DNA of 64,000 nucleotides. Source: Chitinophaga horti (GTDB lineage: Bacteria; Bacteroidota; Bacteroidia; Chitinophagales; Chitinophagaceae). Below are positions 17,101 to 27,900 of this stretch, one piece after another. Under the pieces are notes generated by a model. It searched no databases. It was not told the origin of the DNA and saw only the letters and a program-made list of their open reading frames with translations. Location of the stretch: contig NZ_CP107006.1 of NCBI RefSeq assembly GCF_022867795.2, positions 3,224,001 through 3,288,000 on the forward strand. The letters are read 5' to 3'. The translations under genes were made by a program, and so were the position numbers. The first letter of the stretch is position 1; each line of letters begins with the position of its first letter.

Positions 17101-19053
17101 ATGTCCATAACCAAATCACTTGCAGCGGCAGGCCTCCTGCTGCTGCAAGCGGGCATCATCCATGCCCAGCAGCCCTATCAGCTGCAATCACCCGATGGTA
17201 AAATTAAGGTGGAGATCAGTGTGAGTGACAGTGTATACTATACCGTACACGTAGATGGAAAAGCCCTTACCGACAAAGCCGCTATCGGCTTACAGACCAG
17301 CGCTGCCAAAGCCGGTCCGTTAAAAGTAAAAAGCTGGAAAACCTCCGGCACAGATGCCATACTCGAACCGATCGTATGGCAAAAAAGCAAAACGATTACC
17401 GACAAACACAACCACATGCGCATCGACCTGACGAACGGTCTGTCGCTGGAATGGCGCGCCTATAACGAAGGCATCGCCTGGCATTGGTTATCTTCCCACA
17501 AAGGAAATTATACGGTACTGGCCGAACAGGCCGGCTTCCGCTTCGATCCGCAGGGCCGCAGCTGGTATCCGCAGGAAGATGAGTTTTTTTCGCATAACGA
17601 ACGCCTGTACAAAAACTACCGGATCGACAGCATCGATCAGCGCAAACTGGCTAGCCTGCCCGCTTTGTTCGATGTTAAAGGCGTGAAGGTACTGCTTACC
17701 GAATCCGACCTGTTTAACTACCCGGGCATGTGGCTGCGTGGTAAAGGCGACGGCCGCCTGGGAGGCGTATTCCCCGCTTATCCAAAAGAGAAAAAGATAA
17801 CCAGCGACCGCGATGAAAAAGTAACGGCACGCGAAAATTACCTTGCGCGCGTCAATGGTCCGCAGTCTTTCCCCTGGCGCATTATGATGATTGCCCGCGA
17901 AGACAAAGACCTGCTGGCCAACCAACTGCCCTACCTGCTGGCCCGTCCTGCAAAAGGCGACTATAGCTGGATTAAGCCCGGTAAGGTGCAATGGGACTGG
18001 TGGCATTACAACAACGTGTACAATGTGGATTTTGAGTCGGGCATCAACAACGCGACTTACAAATACTACATTGATGTGGCCGCAAAATACGGCATCGAAT
18101 ACGTATTACTCGACGAAGGCTGGTGCGATACCCGCGACCTATTGAAGCTGAAGCCCGGCATCGACATCGCTGAGCTGTCGGCGTATGCTAAAAGTAAGGG
18201 CGTAGACCTGCTCCTGTGGAGCAGCTGGCTGGTGCTGGATAAGCAGCTCGATACGGCATTGGACCAGTTCCGGAAATGGGGTATCAAGGGTATTAAAGTC
18301 GACTTCATGCAGCGCGACGACCAGGAAATGGTGAATTACTACGAACGCGTTGCGAAAGCCGCGGCGGCGCGTCATATGCTGGTAGACTTCCACGGAGCGT
18401 ACAAACCTACCGGCTGGTTGCGCAGCATGCCCAATGTGATGACGTCAGAAGGTGTATTTGGTAACGAGATCAGCAAGTTTGCCGGCTCCATCACCCCGGA
18501 ACATACTGCCACCTTACCGTTCACCCGTATGGCCGCCGGTCCGATGGACTTCACTCCCGGCGGTATGGTCAACGTGCAGAAAGATCAGTTTGCGGTAGTG
18601 CCTGCCGAACCCAATACACTCGGTACCCGTTGCAACCAGATGGCTATGTATGTAGTGTTTGAAAGTCCACTCCAGATGTTATGCGACATTCCGACCCACT
18701 ACCTGCGCGAGCCGGAGTGCATGCAGTTCCTGGGCCCTGTACCGGCAGTATGGCAGCAAACCGTTCCCCTACAGTCGAAGGTAGGCGACTACGTGGCGAT
18801 TGCCCGCCAGGCGCCGAACGGCAACTGGTATGTGGGTGCCATGACCGACTGGAGCGAGCGGGAACTTGATGTGAAGCTGGACTTCCTGCCTGCAGGCAAT
18901 TACAAGGTGTCTGTATGGAAAGACGGCGTAAATGCGAACAAGAACGCGAAAGATTACAAGATGGAAACCCTGTCTGCGACCAACGCGACCAATCTGCATA
19001 TTAAGATGGCGAAAGGTGGTGGATATGTTGCCGTAATTGAAGCAGTGAAGTAA
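17101..19053 (+). CDS. GH97-family alpha-glycosidase (likely retaining, alpha-galactosidase-like)
   Basis: 650-residue periplasmic enzyme with a signal peptide ending near AGIIHAQ. Domain order is that of GH97: N-terminal beta-sandwich (about 20-280, starting YQLQSPDGKIKVEISV), (beta/alpha)8 catalytic barrel (about 290-560) and a C-terminal beta domain. Key segments are QWDWWHYNNVYNVDF, YVLLDEGWCD, GIKVDFMQRDDQ (Asp401) and PNVMTSEGVFGNE (Glu450). An Asp in KVDF with a Glu in TSEG is what I expect for the retaining subgroup rather than the inverting SusB type; this assignment is from memory of the family and is moderate in confidence. It is co-transcribed with the GH125 gene and ends at a terminator. 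Confidence 0.92.
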   Translation: MSITKSLAAAGLLLLQAGIIHAQQPYQLQSPDGKIKVEISVSDSVYYTVHVDGKALTDKAAIGLQTSAAKAGPLKVKSWKTSGTDAILEPIVWQKSKTITDKHNHMRIDLTNGLSLEWRAYNEGIAWHWLSSHKGNYTVLAEQAGFRFDPQGRSWYPQEDEFFSHNERLYKNYRIDSIDQRKLASLPALFDVKGVKVLLTESDLFNYPGMWLRGKGDGRLGGVFPAYPKEKKITSDRDEKVTARENYLARVNGPQSFPWRIMMIAREDKDLLANQLPYLLARPAKGDYSWIKPGKVQWDWWHYNNVYNVDFESGINNATYKYYIDVAAKYGIEYVLLDEGWCDTRDLLKLKPGIDIAELSAYAKSKGVDLLLWSSWLVLDKQLDTALDQFRKWGIKGIKVDFMQRDDQEMVNYYERVAKAAAARHMLVDFHGAYKPTGWLRSMPNVMTSEGVFGNEISKFAGSITPEHTATLPFTRMAAGPMDFTPGGMVNVQKDQFAVVPAEPNTLGTRCNQMAMYVVFESPLQMLCDIPTHYLREPECMQFLGPVPAVWQQTVPLQSKVGDYVAIARQAPNGNWYVGAMTDWSERELDVKLDFLPAGNYKVSVWKDGVNANKNAKDYKMETLSATNATNLHIKMAKGGGYVAVIEAVK

Positions 19054-19072
19054 GTATACAAAAATTGTTAAC

Positions 19073-19105
19073 AAAGGGCTGTTCTGCGGAGCGGCCCTTT
19101 TTTTG
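19073..19105 (+). terminator. Rho-independent terminator after GH97
   Basis: AAAGGGC (19073-19079) pairs with GCCCTTT (19094-19100), with a partly paired loop, running into a T tract. It sits within the leader of the next gene, only about 15 bp before its ATG. Confidence 0.8.
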
Positions 19106-19118
19106 TTGCTGTATTGCC

Positions 19119-20420
19119 ATGAAACAATATGCCCTTTTAGCCCTCATAGCGGCCACGTATTGTTGGGCCGGCTGTAAAAGCCCTGCACCCGGGCTGTTCG
19201 GCAAGCGTACCCCGCATGAAATGTACAGTGCCCGCATCAGCGATGCCGGTCTGGAACAAACCGCCCTGGGCAGGTTGTGGAAAGCCGCAGCCGCTCAAAG
19301 TCTTTCCCAACCAGTAACGGTGAATCTTCCCTACAGCGAAGAAGGCTATTTTTCGGCAGATAAGCCGCTGGCCCTTGGCTTACGCTTTATTGTAAAACGC
19401 GGCGAAAAAGTGCGTATTGCCCTTTCCGTCAATTCCCGCCCCCGTGCTATCGTGTATCTCGATTTATGGGAGATGCGTCCTGATGGCCCGAAGGCACTTG
19501 CTGCCGCCGACACCGCCGCCAGCATACTTGAATACGAACCGGATGCGAGTACCAGCCTGCTCGTGCGCATGCAACCCGAACTGCTCACGAGTGGCGATTA
19601 CACGCTGAACATTACCACCGGCCCCTCACTCGCCTTCCCTGTACAAGGTGGCAACCGCGCCAGCATTGGCAGCTTATGGGGTGCCGACCGTGACGGTGGT
19701 GCCAGGCGGCATGAAGGCATCGACATATTCGGTAAAAAACGTACGCCCTTACTGGCCGTAGCCCCCGGCACCGTGAACCGCGTCGAGTCTACTAACCTGG
19801 GTGGCAAAGTAGTATGGTTACGGCCAGAGGGAAAAGACTACAGCGTGTATTATGCTCACCTGGACGAGCAGCTCGTCCGCTCCGGCCAGCGCGTACAAAC
19901 AGGCGACACGGTAGGCTTGCTGGGCAATACCGGCAACGCCAAACACACCGCGCCGCACCTGCATTTTGGCATCTACACTTTTGGTGGCGCAGTCGATCCG
20001 CTCCCATTCGTAAACCCACTGGTTAAAACGCCCCCACGCGTTACCGGCAGTCCGGATATACAACGCGTCAGAACAAAAGCAGCCACCACCAAAATATATC
20101 ATGCTCCGAACAGCGACACCGGCTTTCATAGCGTGCCGCAACATACGTTTATGTCGGTACAGGCGGCCATGGCCGGCTACTATCGTGTATCCCTGCCCGA
20201 TGGGCGGGAGGGCTATGTGAATACGGGCAGCGTGGTGGGTCTTGGTACACCGTTACGGCAGCTGCCGGTAAAAACAGCAGCCGTTATTCGTGAGGCGCCG
20301 GATTCGTTGGCACCACGTAAGTTGCAGCTCGCCGCCGGGACTAAGGTGGCGGTGTTGGCGAGTTATAACCGGTATCACTTTGTACAGCATGAGGGTACCG
20401 AGGGGTGGATTGAATTGTAA
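19119..20420 (+). CDS. M23-family peptidoglycan peptidase lipoprotein with SH3-like repeats
   Basis: 433 residues from ATG 19119. The lipobox LIAATYCWAGC makes it a lipoprotein; the frame upstream of this ATG runs through a terminator and is discarded. The LytM/M23 domain (about 190-300) has the zinc ligands His198 and Asp202 (RRHEGIDIFG) and the HLHFG motif (His282), with GLLGNTGN typical of active members. Two SH3-type segments follow (about 335-380 and 390-433). It should cleave peptide cross-links in the cell wall. Although a terminator precedes it, the short spacing to GH97 means some read-through expression is possible. Confidence 0.92.
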   Translation: MKQYALLALIAATYCWAGCKSPAPGLFGKRTPHEMYSARISDAGLEQTALGRLWKAAAAQSLSQPVTVNLPYSEEGYFSADKPLALGLRFIVKRGEKVRIALSVNSRPRAIVYLDLWEMRPDGPKALAAADTAASILEYEPDASTSLLVRMQPELLTSGDYTLNITTGPSLAFPVQGGNRASIGSLWGADRDGGARRHEGIDIFGKKRTPLLAVAPGTVNRVESTNLGGKVVWLRPEGKDYSVYYAHLDEQLVRSGQRVQTGDTVGLLGNTGNAKHTAPHLHFGIYTFGGAVDPLPFVNPLVKTPPRVTGSPDIQRVRTKAATTKIYHAPNSDTGFHSVPQHTFMSVQAAMAGYYRVSLPDGREGYVNTGSVVGLGTPLRQLPVKTAAVIREAPDSLAPRKLQLAAGTKVAVLASYNRYHFVQHEGTEGWIEL

Positions 20421-20453
20421 ATACCTTAACTTGCCCCCTCATCTATTCATTAC

Positions 20454-20834
20454 ATGTTTCGTTTTCACAAAGGTTATTTCTTCCTATCCCTCGCACTTTT
20501 CGCTATCGAAATTTACATCGCCCTCTACGTCCGCGATGAAATCATCCGCCCTTACGTAGGCGATTTCCTGGCAGTGATATGGTTATATACTTTACTACGC
20601 GCGTTCGTCAATATCCGCACCTTTCCTGCAGCGATCGCGGTGTTACTTTTCGCGTACGCGCTGGAAACAGCGCAATACTTTCAGTTAGTTAAACGCCTGG
20701 GCCTCGGGCATTCGCGTTTCTTTAATATCGTTATCGGCAACCGCTTCGAATGGGTGGACATGATTGCTTATACGGCAGGGATTGCAGCGGTATTGATCGT
20801 TGAGAAACTAAGGACCAAAAAAGGCCGGCTATAG
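20454..20834 (+). CDS. DUF2809-family small membrane protein
   Basis: 126 residues with four predicted membrane helices (about 8-26, 37-55, 60-75, 100-118) and the conserved FNIVIGNRFEWVDMIAYTAG segment that marks DUF2809. The function is unknown. It starts 33 bp after the M23 gene and probably belongs to the same transcript. Its last codons overlap a hairpin used as a terminator by the convergent GH105 operon. Confidence 0.85.
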   Translation: MFRFHKGYFFLSLALFAIEIYIALYVRDEIIRPYVGDFLAVIWLYTLLRAFVNIRTFPAAIAVLLFAYALETAQYFQLVKRLGLGHSRFFNIVIGNRFEWVDMIAYTAGIAAVLIVEKLRTKKGRL

Positions 20835-20842
20835 AGCCGGCC
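20817..20842 (-). terminator. Rho-independent terminator of the GH105 operon
   Basis: 8-bp stem GGCCGGCT/AGCCGGCC (20823-20830, 20835-20842), loop ATAG, followed on the minus strand by six T (20822-20817). It overlaps the 3' end of the convergent DUF2809 gene. Confidence 0.8.
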
Positions 20843-20872
20843 CGGTCATTTGACAACCAAAGTTTGCACTTC

Positions 20873-21988
20873 TTACTTTTCCGCTAATGCCGTGGCACAC
20901 CATAGAATGGGTGCCTGTCCGTGCATATCGCCGGTAATGCGGCGGCGGTCCAGGTAATATTGTTTTTCATTCTTTTTATTAGTGCCTTCGCATACCTCGC
21001 GCACATCGCCGTTTTCATCGATGTATCCTACCAACGCCAGCCAGGCTTTACGCGCTACATCGCCGTATTCACGAGCGGGCAGCCAGCCTTTCTTTACGCC
21101 GCTGATCATCGCATAAGCGAACATGCCGGTGCAGGAAGTCTCCGGCCACGACGCAGGTTCATCGATCAGTTGCCGCCACATGCCGTCGGCGGACTGATAC
21201 TGTTTCAGGGAAGCCATCATTTTTCGGTAGCCTTCCAGGATGCGAGGTCGGTATTGGCTACTCTCCGGCAAAGTGCGTAACAACTCGGTCATACCCGCGG
21301 CCATCCAGCCATTACCGCGACCCCAGAAAAAGGGCACGTCCGGTGCGTGATAGAACAAACCGTTAGGGCGCTGGATCGAATCGAGATACATCACCATTTC
21401 TTTCGCCGCACGGTCAATGTACTTACGATCACCGGTTGCGACGTAGGCCTGCGCCTGCACGGCCGTGATCATAAACATATCATCGATCCACAAACGGGTT
21501 TGCCAGGTCATGCCCATTTTCAGCCAGCGCAGGTGACTTTCCTTCCCGCCCGTCGGTGCCTCCCATTGGGAAACAGCGAAAGGCAAACCCATGTCAAGAT
21601 AGCGTGGCTCCTTCGTTTGCACGTACAACTGTAGCGGCACAGTGCCAAACACGTTATGGTCTACGTGATCTTTCTTCGGCAAGAGGCGCTGCTCGGTCGT
21701 AAATAACGGTTCGAACCGTTCTTTCAACCGGACCGCCAGCTTACTATCCGCTACAGCTGCAAAACGTAACGCACCCAACCAGGCACACACTTCCGGATAG
21801 GTAATGTCACCCGGCGGTTTTGGGCTTCCAAAGTTCGGATGCGGTGTAGCTAAAAAGCGTTGGGTTACTATTACCCCGACTTCCTTCGCCGTAAAACCTT
21901 TCGGCATCTTGCGCAATGCAGACTGCGCCCCGGCGTTCACCACGATCAGCATCAGCATCAAAACGCCTGTCCATTTCTTCATCATCAT
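20873..21988 (-). CDS. GH105-family unsaturated glucuronyl/galacturonyl hydrolase
   Basis: 371-residue (alpha/alpha)6-barrel enzyme that hydrates the unsaturated uronic acid left at the non-reducing end by polysaccharide lyases (rhamnogalacturonan-type for GH105). The signal peptide is MKKWTGVLMLMLIVVNAGAQ. Family signatures are WIDDMFMITAVQAQAY (catalytic Asp region), FYHAPDVPFFWGRGNGWMAAGM and SCTGMFAYAMISGVKKGWL. It lies 8 bp after susE and is the only catalytic gene of the operon, so the ligand is probably a pectin-derived oligosaccharide. Three tandem ATG codons make the exact start uncertain by two residues. Confidence 0.92.
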   Translation of the reverse strand: MMMKKWTGVLMLMLIVVNAGAQSALRKMPKGFTAKEVGVIVTQRFLATPHPNFGSPKPPGDITYPEVCAWLGALRFAAVADSKLAVRLKERFEPLFTTEQRLLPKKDHVDHNVFGTVPLQLYVQTKEPRYLDMGLPFAVSQWEAPTGGKESHLRWLKMGMTWQTRLWIDDMFMITAVQAQAYVATGDRKYIDRAAKEMVMYLDSIQRPNGLFYHAPDVPFFWGRGNGWMAAGMTELLRTLPESSQYRPRILEGYRKMMASLKQYQSADGMWRQLIDEPASWPETSCTGMFAYAMISGVKKGWLPAREYGDVARKAWLALVGYIDENGDVREVCEGTNKKNEKQYYLDRRRITGDMHGQAPILWCATALAEK

Positions 21989-21996
21989 GCTCCGCT

Positions 21997-23112
21997 TTAA
22001 TAGGTAATTTCATGTGTATAAGCTCCACCTGTACCGAATTTCACGTAAATGTTCGCCCTTATGGATTCCTGTCGGAACTTATAGGTAAAGTCCCACTGGG
22101 AGTTGTCGGCCGGCAGCAGGTTATAATAAGCAGCAGGAGTGCTGGCTGTTGGTCTGCCGCCACTGTCTTTCGCCGAATAACCATAGAACTTCACGGTTTC
22201 CACACCCTGCGCATCGGCTTCCATCACCCGGAATTTATAGCGCTCGTCTTTACCCGTATACGCTACCGTCGTGTTCAGCGACTGCCAGATACCATTTTTA
22301 TCATACGTCAGCGGAACAGTTACATCATTGCTGAACGCAAACCAGAGTCCTACCGATTTGATCTCCACCACCGCTGCCTGTCCTGTATTGAAGTTCAGGG
22401 TAATACGATATGGTTTCGGGGCGCTGGCCGGACTCGCCACCGCTGCGCCATCCAATACAACACCATTTTCCGCGATAAAGCTTTCAGGTGTACCAGTATT
22501 AGCGTTAACGAAATGAAAATCACCCGCTGTTAATGCAGTAAATACTTCGAACACTCCGTCTGTCAACTTCTTCATCCTGATCGCTTTAGCCAGGTCCGCA
22601 CCAGCCTCCGTGGCGGAGCCGGACAAATACAGCTCATTCGGACTGGCCACCGTACCTAAAGGCCGCCCTATTTCCATCACACGTGTTTCTGCAGAAGTTG
22701 TATTCACCACTCCATTAGATGCGTAAATACGCCATTTCAATTTCCCCTTCGCTCCGGCCGCAACACCTGCTGTAGCGGCAATCTTATTTAACTGCTGATG
22801 GGTGAGCTGCAGTTTGGTAACGATCGCACCACTATCGGTCTGGCCCGTATAAACAGGCTGTGAAAAATCACCACTTTCCCTGTCGATCTGCAATTTGTAG
22901 TAAGCCTGGGTATAGTCGCCGGTTTTGGCTTTATCCCAATCGAACAGCAGCACCGCGTTCGTCAGCCTGTCCAGCACCATTGTCGTGTTTTGTTCGGGCG
23001 CTAACAGAGGCGGCGCATCGATCGTGGTATGAATATCAGTTTCAAAGTCGTTCTGATCGCAGGCGGAGCATAAGGCTGCGATGCAGGTTATAGCGAAAAC
23101 AATACGTTTCAT
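21997..23112 (-). CDS. SusE-like outer-membrane glycan-binding lipoprotein
   Basis: 371 residues from ATG 23112, with lipobox IAALCSAC; the 11-residue upstream extension to 23145 would bury the signal and is rejected. The N-terminal SusE domain (about 22-130, TIDAPPLLAPEQNTTMVLDRL...LFDWDKAKTGDYTQAYYKLQID) is followed by SusF/SusE-type carbohydrate-binding modules (ELYLSGSATEAG, GDFHFVNAN). Such proteins sit on the cell surface next to SusD and hold glycan near the transporter. It is 26 bp downstream of susD and 8 bp upstream of GH105. Confidence 0.9.
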   Translation of the reverse strand: MKRIVFAITCIAALCSACDQNDFETDIHTTIDAPPLLAPEQNTTMVLDRLTNAVLLFDWDKAKTGDYTQAYYKLQIDRESGDFSQPVYTGQTDSGAIVTKLQLTHQQLNKIAATAGVAAGAKGKLKWRIYASNGVVNTTSAETRVMEIGRPLGTVASPNELYLSGSATEAGADLAKAIRMKKLTDGVFEVFTALTAGDFHFVNANTGTPESFIAENGVVLDGAAVASPASAPKPYRITLNFNTGQAAVVEIKSVGLWFAFSNDVTVPLTYDKNGIWQSLNTTVAYTGKDERYKFRVMEADAQGVETVKFYGYSAKDSGGRPTASTPAAYYNLLPADNSQWDFTYKFRQESIRANIYVKFGTGGAYTHEITY

Positions 23113-23138
23113 GTATAAAAATTTGGGTTCGGAAAAGT

Positions 23139-24919
23139 TTACCATCCTGGATTTTCCACGAGGTTCTTATTACGGTTTAATTCACCCTGTACAATGTTCC
23201 ACAGGTAATATTTTTTGTGGAAGATGCGGGTCTCGAACAGGGTACGTTTAAAAAATTCCGCATTGTTTCTCGCCTCGATATTCATCCCGTAAAAGGCACC
23301 GCCGTCGGTTTGTTCTGCAATCTTCCAGCGACGGGTATCGAAGTAGCGATGGTTCTCAAATGCCAACTCTATCCTGCGTTCCCGGCGAATAGCTTCGCGC
23401 ATCGCTTCCTGGCTGGCAGGTGCAGGCAACGAAGGATCACCGTATAAAGTGATACCAGCACGCTCACGGATCAGGTTGAGGTATTTCAATACGTCTGCAT
23501 TGCCATAATCGTACTCGTTTAACGCTTCTACATAATCGAGATAGATCTCTCCCAACCGCATATGTACTTCCATTCGTCCGGCCAAACGGTTTTGTACCAG
23601 GTCGGAGCTGGGATGCACGAACTTCCGCATACCATATCCGGTGCGTGACCAGTTAGCGCCGGAGTATTTACCGCTGTTGCCACCGTTAAACATCTCCACC
23701 GTGATAGGCTGGTTGTTCGTGCCCGCCACGTTGTTGATCCATTTGCTGCCGTTATAGGTAATGCTCACGTAAAACCGCGGCTCCCGACCTACGTACATGT
23801 TATAAGTATTCGCAGTTGTATAAGCATCTGCCGTTGTAGAATAACCATTCTCTACGTAACCGGATAACGGATCCGTAATGCTGCGGCCATTGGCCATAAA
23901 GTAATCGTCGATGATCTGCTGCGTAGGCCCCCACGACGACCAACCGCCCACTTTATAAGGCGAACCGTTTTTGTCGAATGAGAACATATCGGTCACTTTC
24001 GCCATGATGATCTCCTTATTCCAATCCATCAGGAACAGGTTTTTATAAGATTTCATCGGGTCGATCTTACCATTTGTGATCTCTTTGTACAACTCGAAAT
24101 AAGGCAGGTCGATTACGGCTTTCGCAGCATCGGCGGCTCTTTTCCACTTCTGTGGGTCGTAAGTAGCGTTGATCAGTACTTTGCCATCTTTGTTTTTGAA
24201 ATCAGGGTAATCGGTATTACCGTTATAGAGCGGACTGGCGGCATACAGCAGCACACGGGCTTTGTAAGCCATCACCATGGCTTTTTTGATACGGCTGTAA
24301 TCGCGCGTATTACTCTGCCACTCGGGCAGATCTTCCATGGACTTGTCCATTTCGCTTACTACATAATTCACACATTCGTCGAAGGAAGAACGGGGAATAC
24401 TCATCTCTTCGATGGTTGCATCCGGCGCAATGGTTTTTTCGGGCATGAGCACGACCGGACCATATTGACGCATCAGCATAAAGTAAAAATAGGCACGCAG
24501 GAAACGCGCCTCGCCTTTAAAGTTCTGCAGTGTTTCGGGCGTCAGTTCTTTGTTTTCGTCGACTCTTTCGAGGAAGTAGGTAGCCGAGCGGATCGCCTTA
24601 TAGTAGTGCGTCCAGAAGTTATAATCACCGCGGTTACGGTCCCAGTTACCCAGGTTCATGGCGTACGTCGCGTAGTTGTTGTAGGTGACATCCAGCTCGT
24701 CAGACAAGCCCTCCCAGGGCACGCCGGTGTTCCAGTCAACTTCGGAAATGATTTGTGAGTATACGTTTGACAGGTATTGCTCGGTGGTCACCTGGCGCTT
24801 GAACACATCGTCGATATTGAGGCGATCGTCGGGCACCTGGTTCAGGAAATCTTTTTGCAGGCAGACAGGAGCAACAGGCATCCCGCCGCCATACCGATAT
24901 ATCGTTTCGTCATCTTCAT
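23139..24919 (-). CDS. SusD/RagB-family lipoprotein, frameshifted in the signal-peptide region
   Basis: SusD-type glycan-binding partner of the receptor upstream (18 bp gap). The body (KDFLNQVPDDRLNIDDVFK to the C-terminal NKNLVENPGW) is intact, with typical RagB/SusD segments such as FLRAYFYFMLMRQYGPV and RRIELAFENHRYFDTRRWK. The signal peptide with lipobox, MKMTKRYIGMAAGCLLLLSAC, starts at ATG 24919 but is in another frame and stops five codons after the Cys. In the run TGC-AAAAA-GATTTC (A5 at 24856-24852) a sixth A would restore ...CKKDFLNQ, 593 residues in all. The only in-frame ATG (24881) would give a protein without a lipoprotein signal. This may be a sequencing error, a disabled gene, or slippage/phase variation. 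Confidence 0.85.
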
Positions 24920-24937
24920 GATCGGTGAAGTTTTAAA

Positions 24938-27900
24938 TTAAAAGGAGACATTGAAGCCAACACTGTAGGTTTTGATATTCGGGTAACGCGTACCACTACC
25001 GGAGCCCAGCTCGGGATCATACAACTTGAACGGACTAAACGTAAGCAGGTTGTAACCGATGAAGTAGATGCGCAGGCGCTGTACGGCCAGTTTAGACAAA
25101 CTTCCTTTCGGTAAGGTATAGCCGAAGTCCAGCGTTTTCAACCGGAGGAAATCGCCTTTCATTACCCAATGACTGTTAGTAGCACCGTAGTTGAAATTCA
25201 AACCACTGCCATACGCCAGTCGCGGATAGAAGGCGTTCTGGTCCGGGTTTTCCACCGTCCAGCGATCTTTGATGTTCGCATACGGCGTACCTTTTGCGGC
25301 ACCGGATTTGAAAGGCATAAACTCACTATCTCCCAGGTAAAAATCTACCAGCCCTGCACCCTGCCAGAACGCACCGAGCGAAAAGCCTTTGTAGCTCAAC
25401 GTGGTACCAAAGCCGTAAATCAACTGCGGCACGGCGTGTCGACCAATAGGCATCTGATCATTCTGATCGATCACCCCGTCCTTATTTACGTCTCTGAACT
25501 TGATATCGCCGGCCTGTACCACGCCTGTCGTGCGGGCAACTGTTTTATCGTCTATCTCTGCCTGCGTGTAATAACCTTCTGCTATGTAGCCGAAACGCTG
25601 TCCGATCGCCTGCCCTCTTCTTTCGAGCCATGGATAAGGCTGGATGGGCTCATCGTTCTCAATTACCTCGTTACGGTTGTACGTAAGCGTACCACGGGCC
25701 GACAGTGAGAAGTCGTGCCACGCTTTGTTGTACTCGACAGATAAGTCCACGCCATTACTGTTCGCTGCACCCAGGTTGCCCAACAGAGAGCTCTGTAAAC
25801 CAGTCGTGGCCGGCACGGCTGAACGCTGCAGGAATATGTTCGTACGTTTCCTGTCGAAATAATCCGCCTGGATCGTTAACGCATTGTTCAGCGTTCTGAA
25901 CTCAATACCAATGTTCAGGTCTTTGGAGGTTTCCCAGGTCACGCTGGCCGGGTAGTCCTGTATTTCTATCCCACTAATACCATTTCCCCTGTCCTGGCCA
26001 TAATAAAACTGACCCAGGTTTTTAGTCGTGCCGATATACGCGAAACGACGGCCGCCGATCAGGTTACTGTTGCCCACGATGCCGTAGGAACCGCGCAGCT
26101 TCAGCAATTGCACATAAGGCGTCAAAGTGCTGAAAAACTTCTCATTCGAAATCACCCAGCCTAGTGCGACAGATGGGAAGGCACCGAAACGTTTATCCGG
26201 CGCAAAGTTTTCCGCACCATTATAACCGAAGCTTACTTCTGCGAGATACCGGTCGTCGTAACCATAAGTGGCCCGGGCTACCATGCCCAGGCTGCGATAA
26301 GGCAACGAACCGATCAAATCACCTGCTGTAGCGCTGATACGGTCGTTCTGGTTATACAGCAGCAGGCCGCCCACGTTATGTAAGCCAAATGTGTTGTCAT
26401 AGTTTAGCGCACCTTCAAAATAAAACTGCCTGGAACCACCACTGCTACGGCTAAAACCGAGATATTCCGAACCGCTGTTGTTATCCGTGCGCTCGTACAC
26501 CAGGTCACCATTCGCGTCACGGTTGCGGGCGTAGTAAGTGTAGGGCGACTTCGTACGCGACATCCGGTTTTCGTTCGCGGCATCAAAGGAATACAGCATA
26601 CGGGCCGACAACCCTTTCGTCCATCCGCTCAAATCCTGGCGCACGCTAATGTCCGAGTTAATCTGGTTACCGTACGTCGTTACATAGCCACGATTGGTAA
26701 GCAACGCATAAGGGTTAGAAGCACCGCCGCCGGTGGAAGTAAACGGCTCTTTCCCATCCGGGTACATTACCGGGTAAAGGATCGGGTACGTATCAAATGC
26801 TTTGGCAAAGATGTCGGACGTACCGGTGCCGGGATAGTTACCATTGGATATCCATCCTTTGATATTAAGATCGATATTGGTCGTTTTGGTCGCTTTGATG
26901 TTGAGGCTGGAGGTGAAGTTGTAACGCGTAAAGGCGATCTTGGAATCGTACTTCTGCAGGTTGTCTGTTTTAAACAAACCCTTTTCATCGTAGAAAGAAG
27001 CAGATACATAATATGTCGCTTTATCAGAACCACCGCGGATGTTGAGGTTAGCCTTCCGGTTGTTGCCGAACTTATTAAATAACTCATTCATCCAGTTTAC
27101 ATTAGGGAACAGGTACGGGTCTTCCTGCGTATGGGTTTTACGGATCGCTTCTTCTGAGAAGATAGGCGTACCGCCACGGGTCACACTCGCTTCATTCGCC
27201 ATCTGCATGTAGGTCACGCCATCAGCGATGTCGGGCACCCGGGTAAAATTCGTGATGCCCTGATAGAAGTCGATATTGATGTCCGTTTTACCGGCGCGAC
27301 CTCTTTTAGTGGTGATCAGGATCACCCCGTTCGCACCTTTTACGCCGTACACCGAAGTAGACGACGCATCTTTCAGGATCGTGAAGCTCTCGATATCGTT
27401 CGGGTCAAGGTTGTTGAAGGAGCGCTCCACACCATCCACCATGATCATAGGTCTGCTCGCATCCGAGTTGAGCGTAGCAATACCGCGTATCCACAGGTCG
27501 GCGCCATCCAATCCAGGTTCCGCACTGCGTTGTACGCCTACGATGCCGGATATACGTCCGGCCAATACGGTGGTAATGTTTGCTACGGGCTGTTTCAATT
27601 CCTGCACGGAAAGGCTCGACTGCGCCCCCAATGTGGCGATCTTACGTTGCTTTTGTCCGTATGCGACTACCACGACCTCGTCCAGCGCCTTTTTATCTTC
27701 CTGCAACACCACGTTGATCGTACGCTCCGTGCCTACAGGCTGCTCCTGTGGCAGGTAGCCGATGCTGGAAATAACGATGGTCGAATGCGGCGGCACTTTC
27801 AACATGTAATAGCCCTTTTCGTTGGCTGTTACCCCGTTCAGCGTGTTCTTCTGCTTAATGGTAGCGCCGATCAGCACCTCCCCTTTTGCGTTGGTCACGG

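Noticed and set aside
19065..19118. Upstream start for the M23 peptidase
   Set aside because: This segment is a terminator hairpin; the lipoprotein signal begins at ATG 19119.
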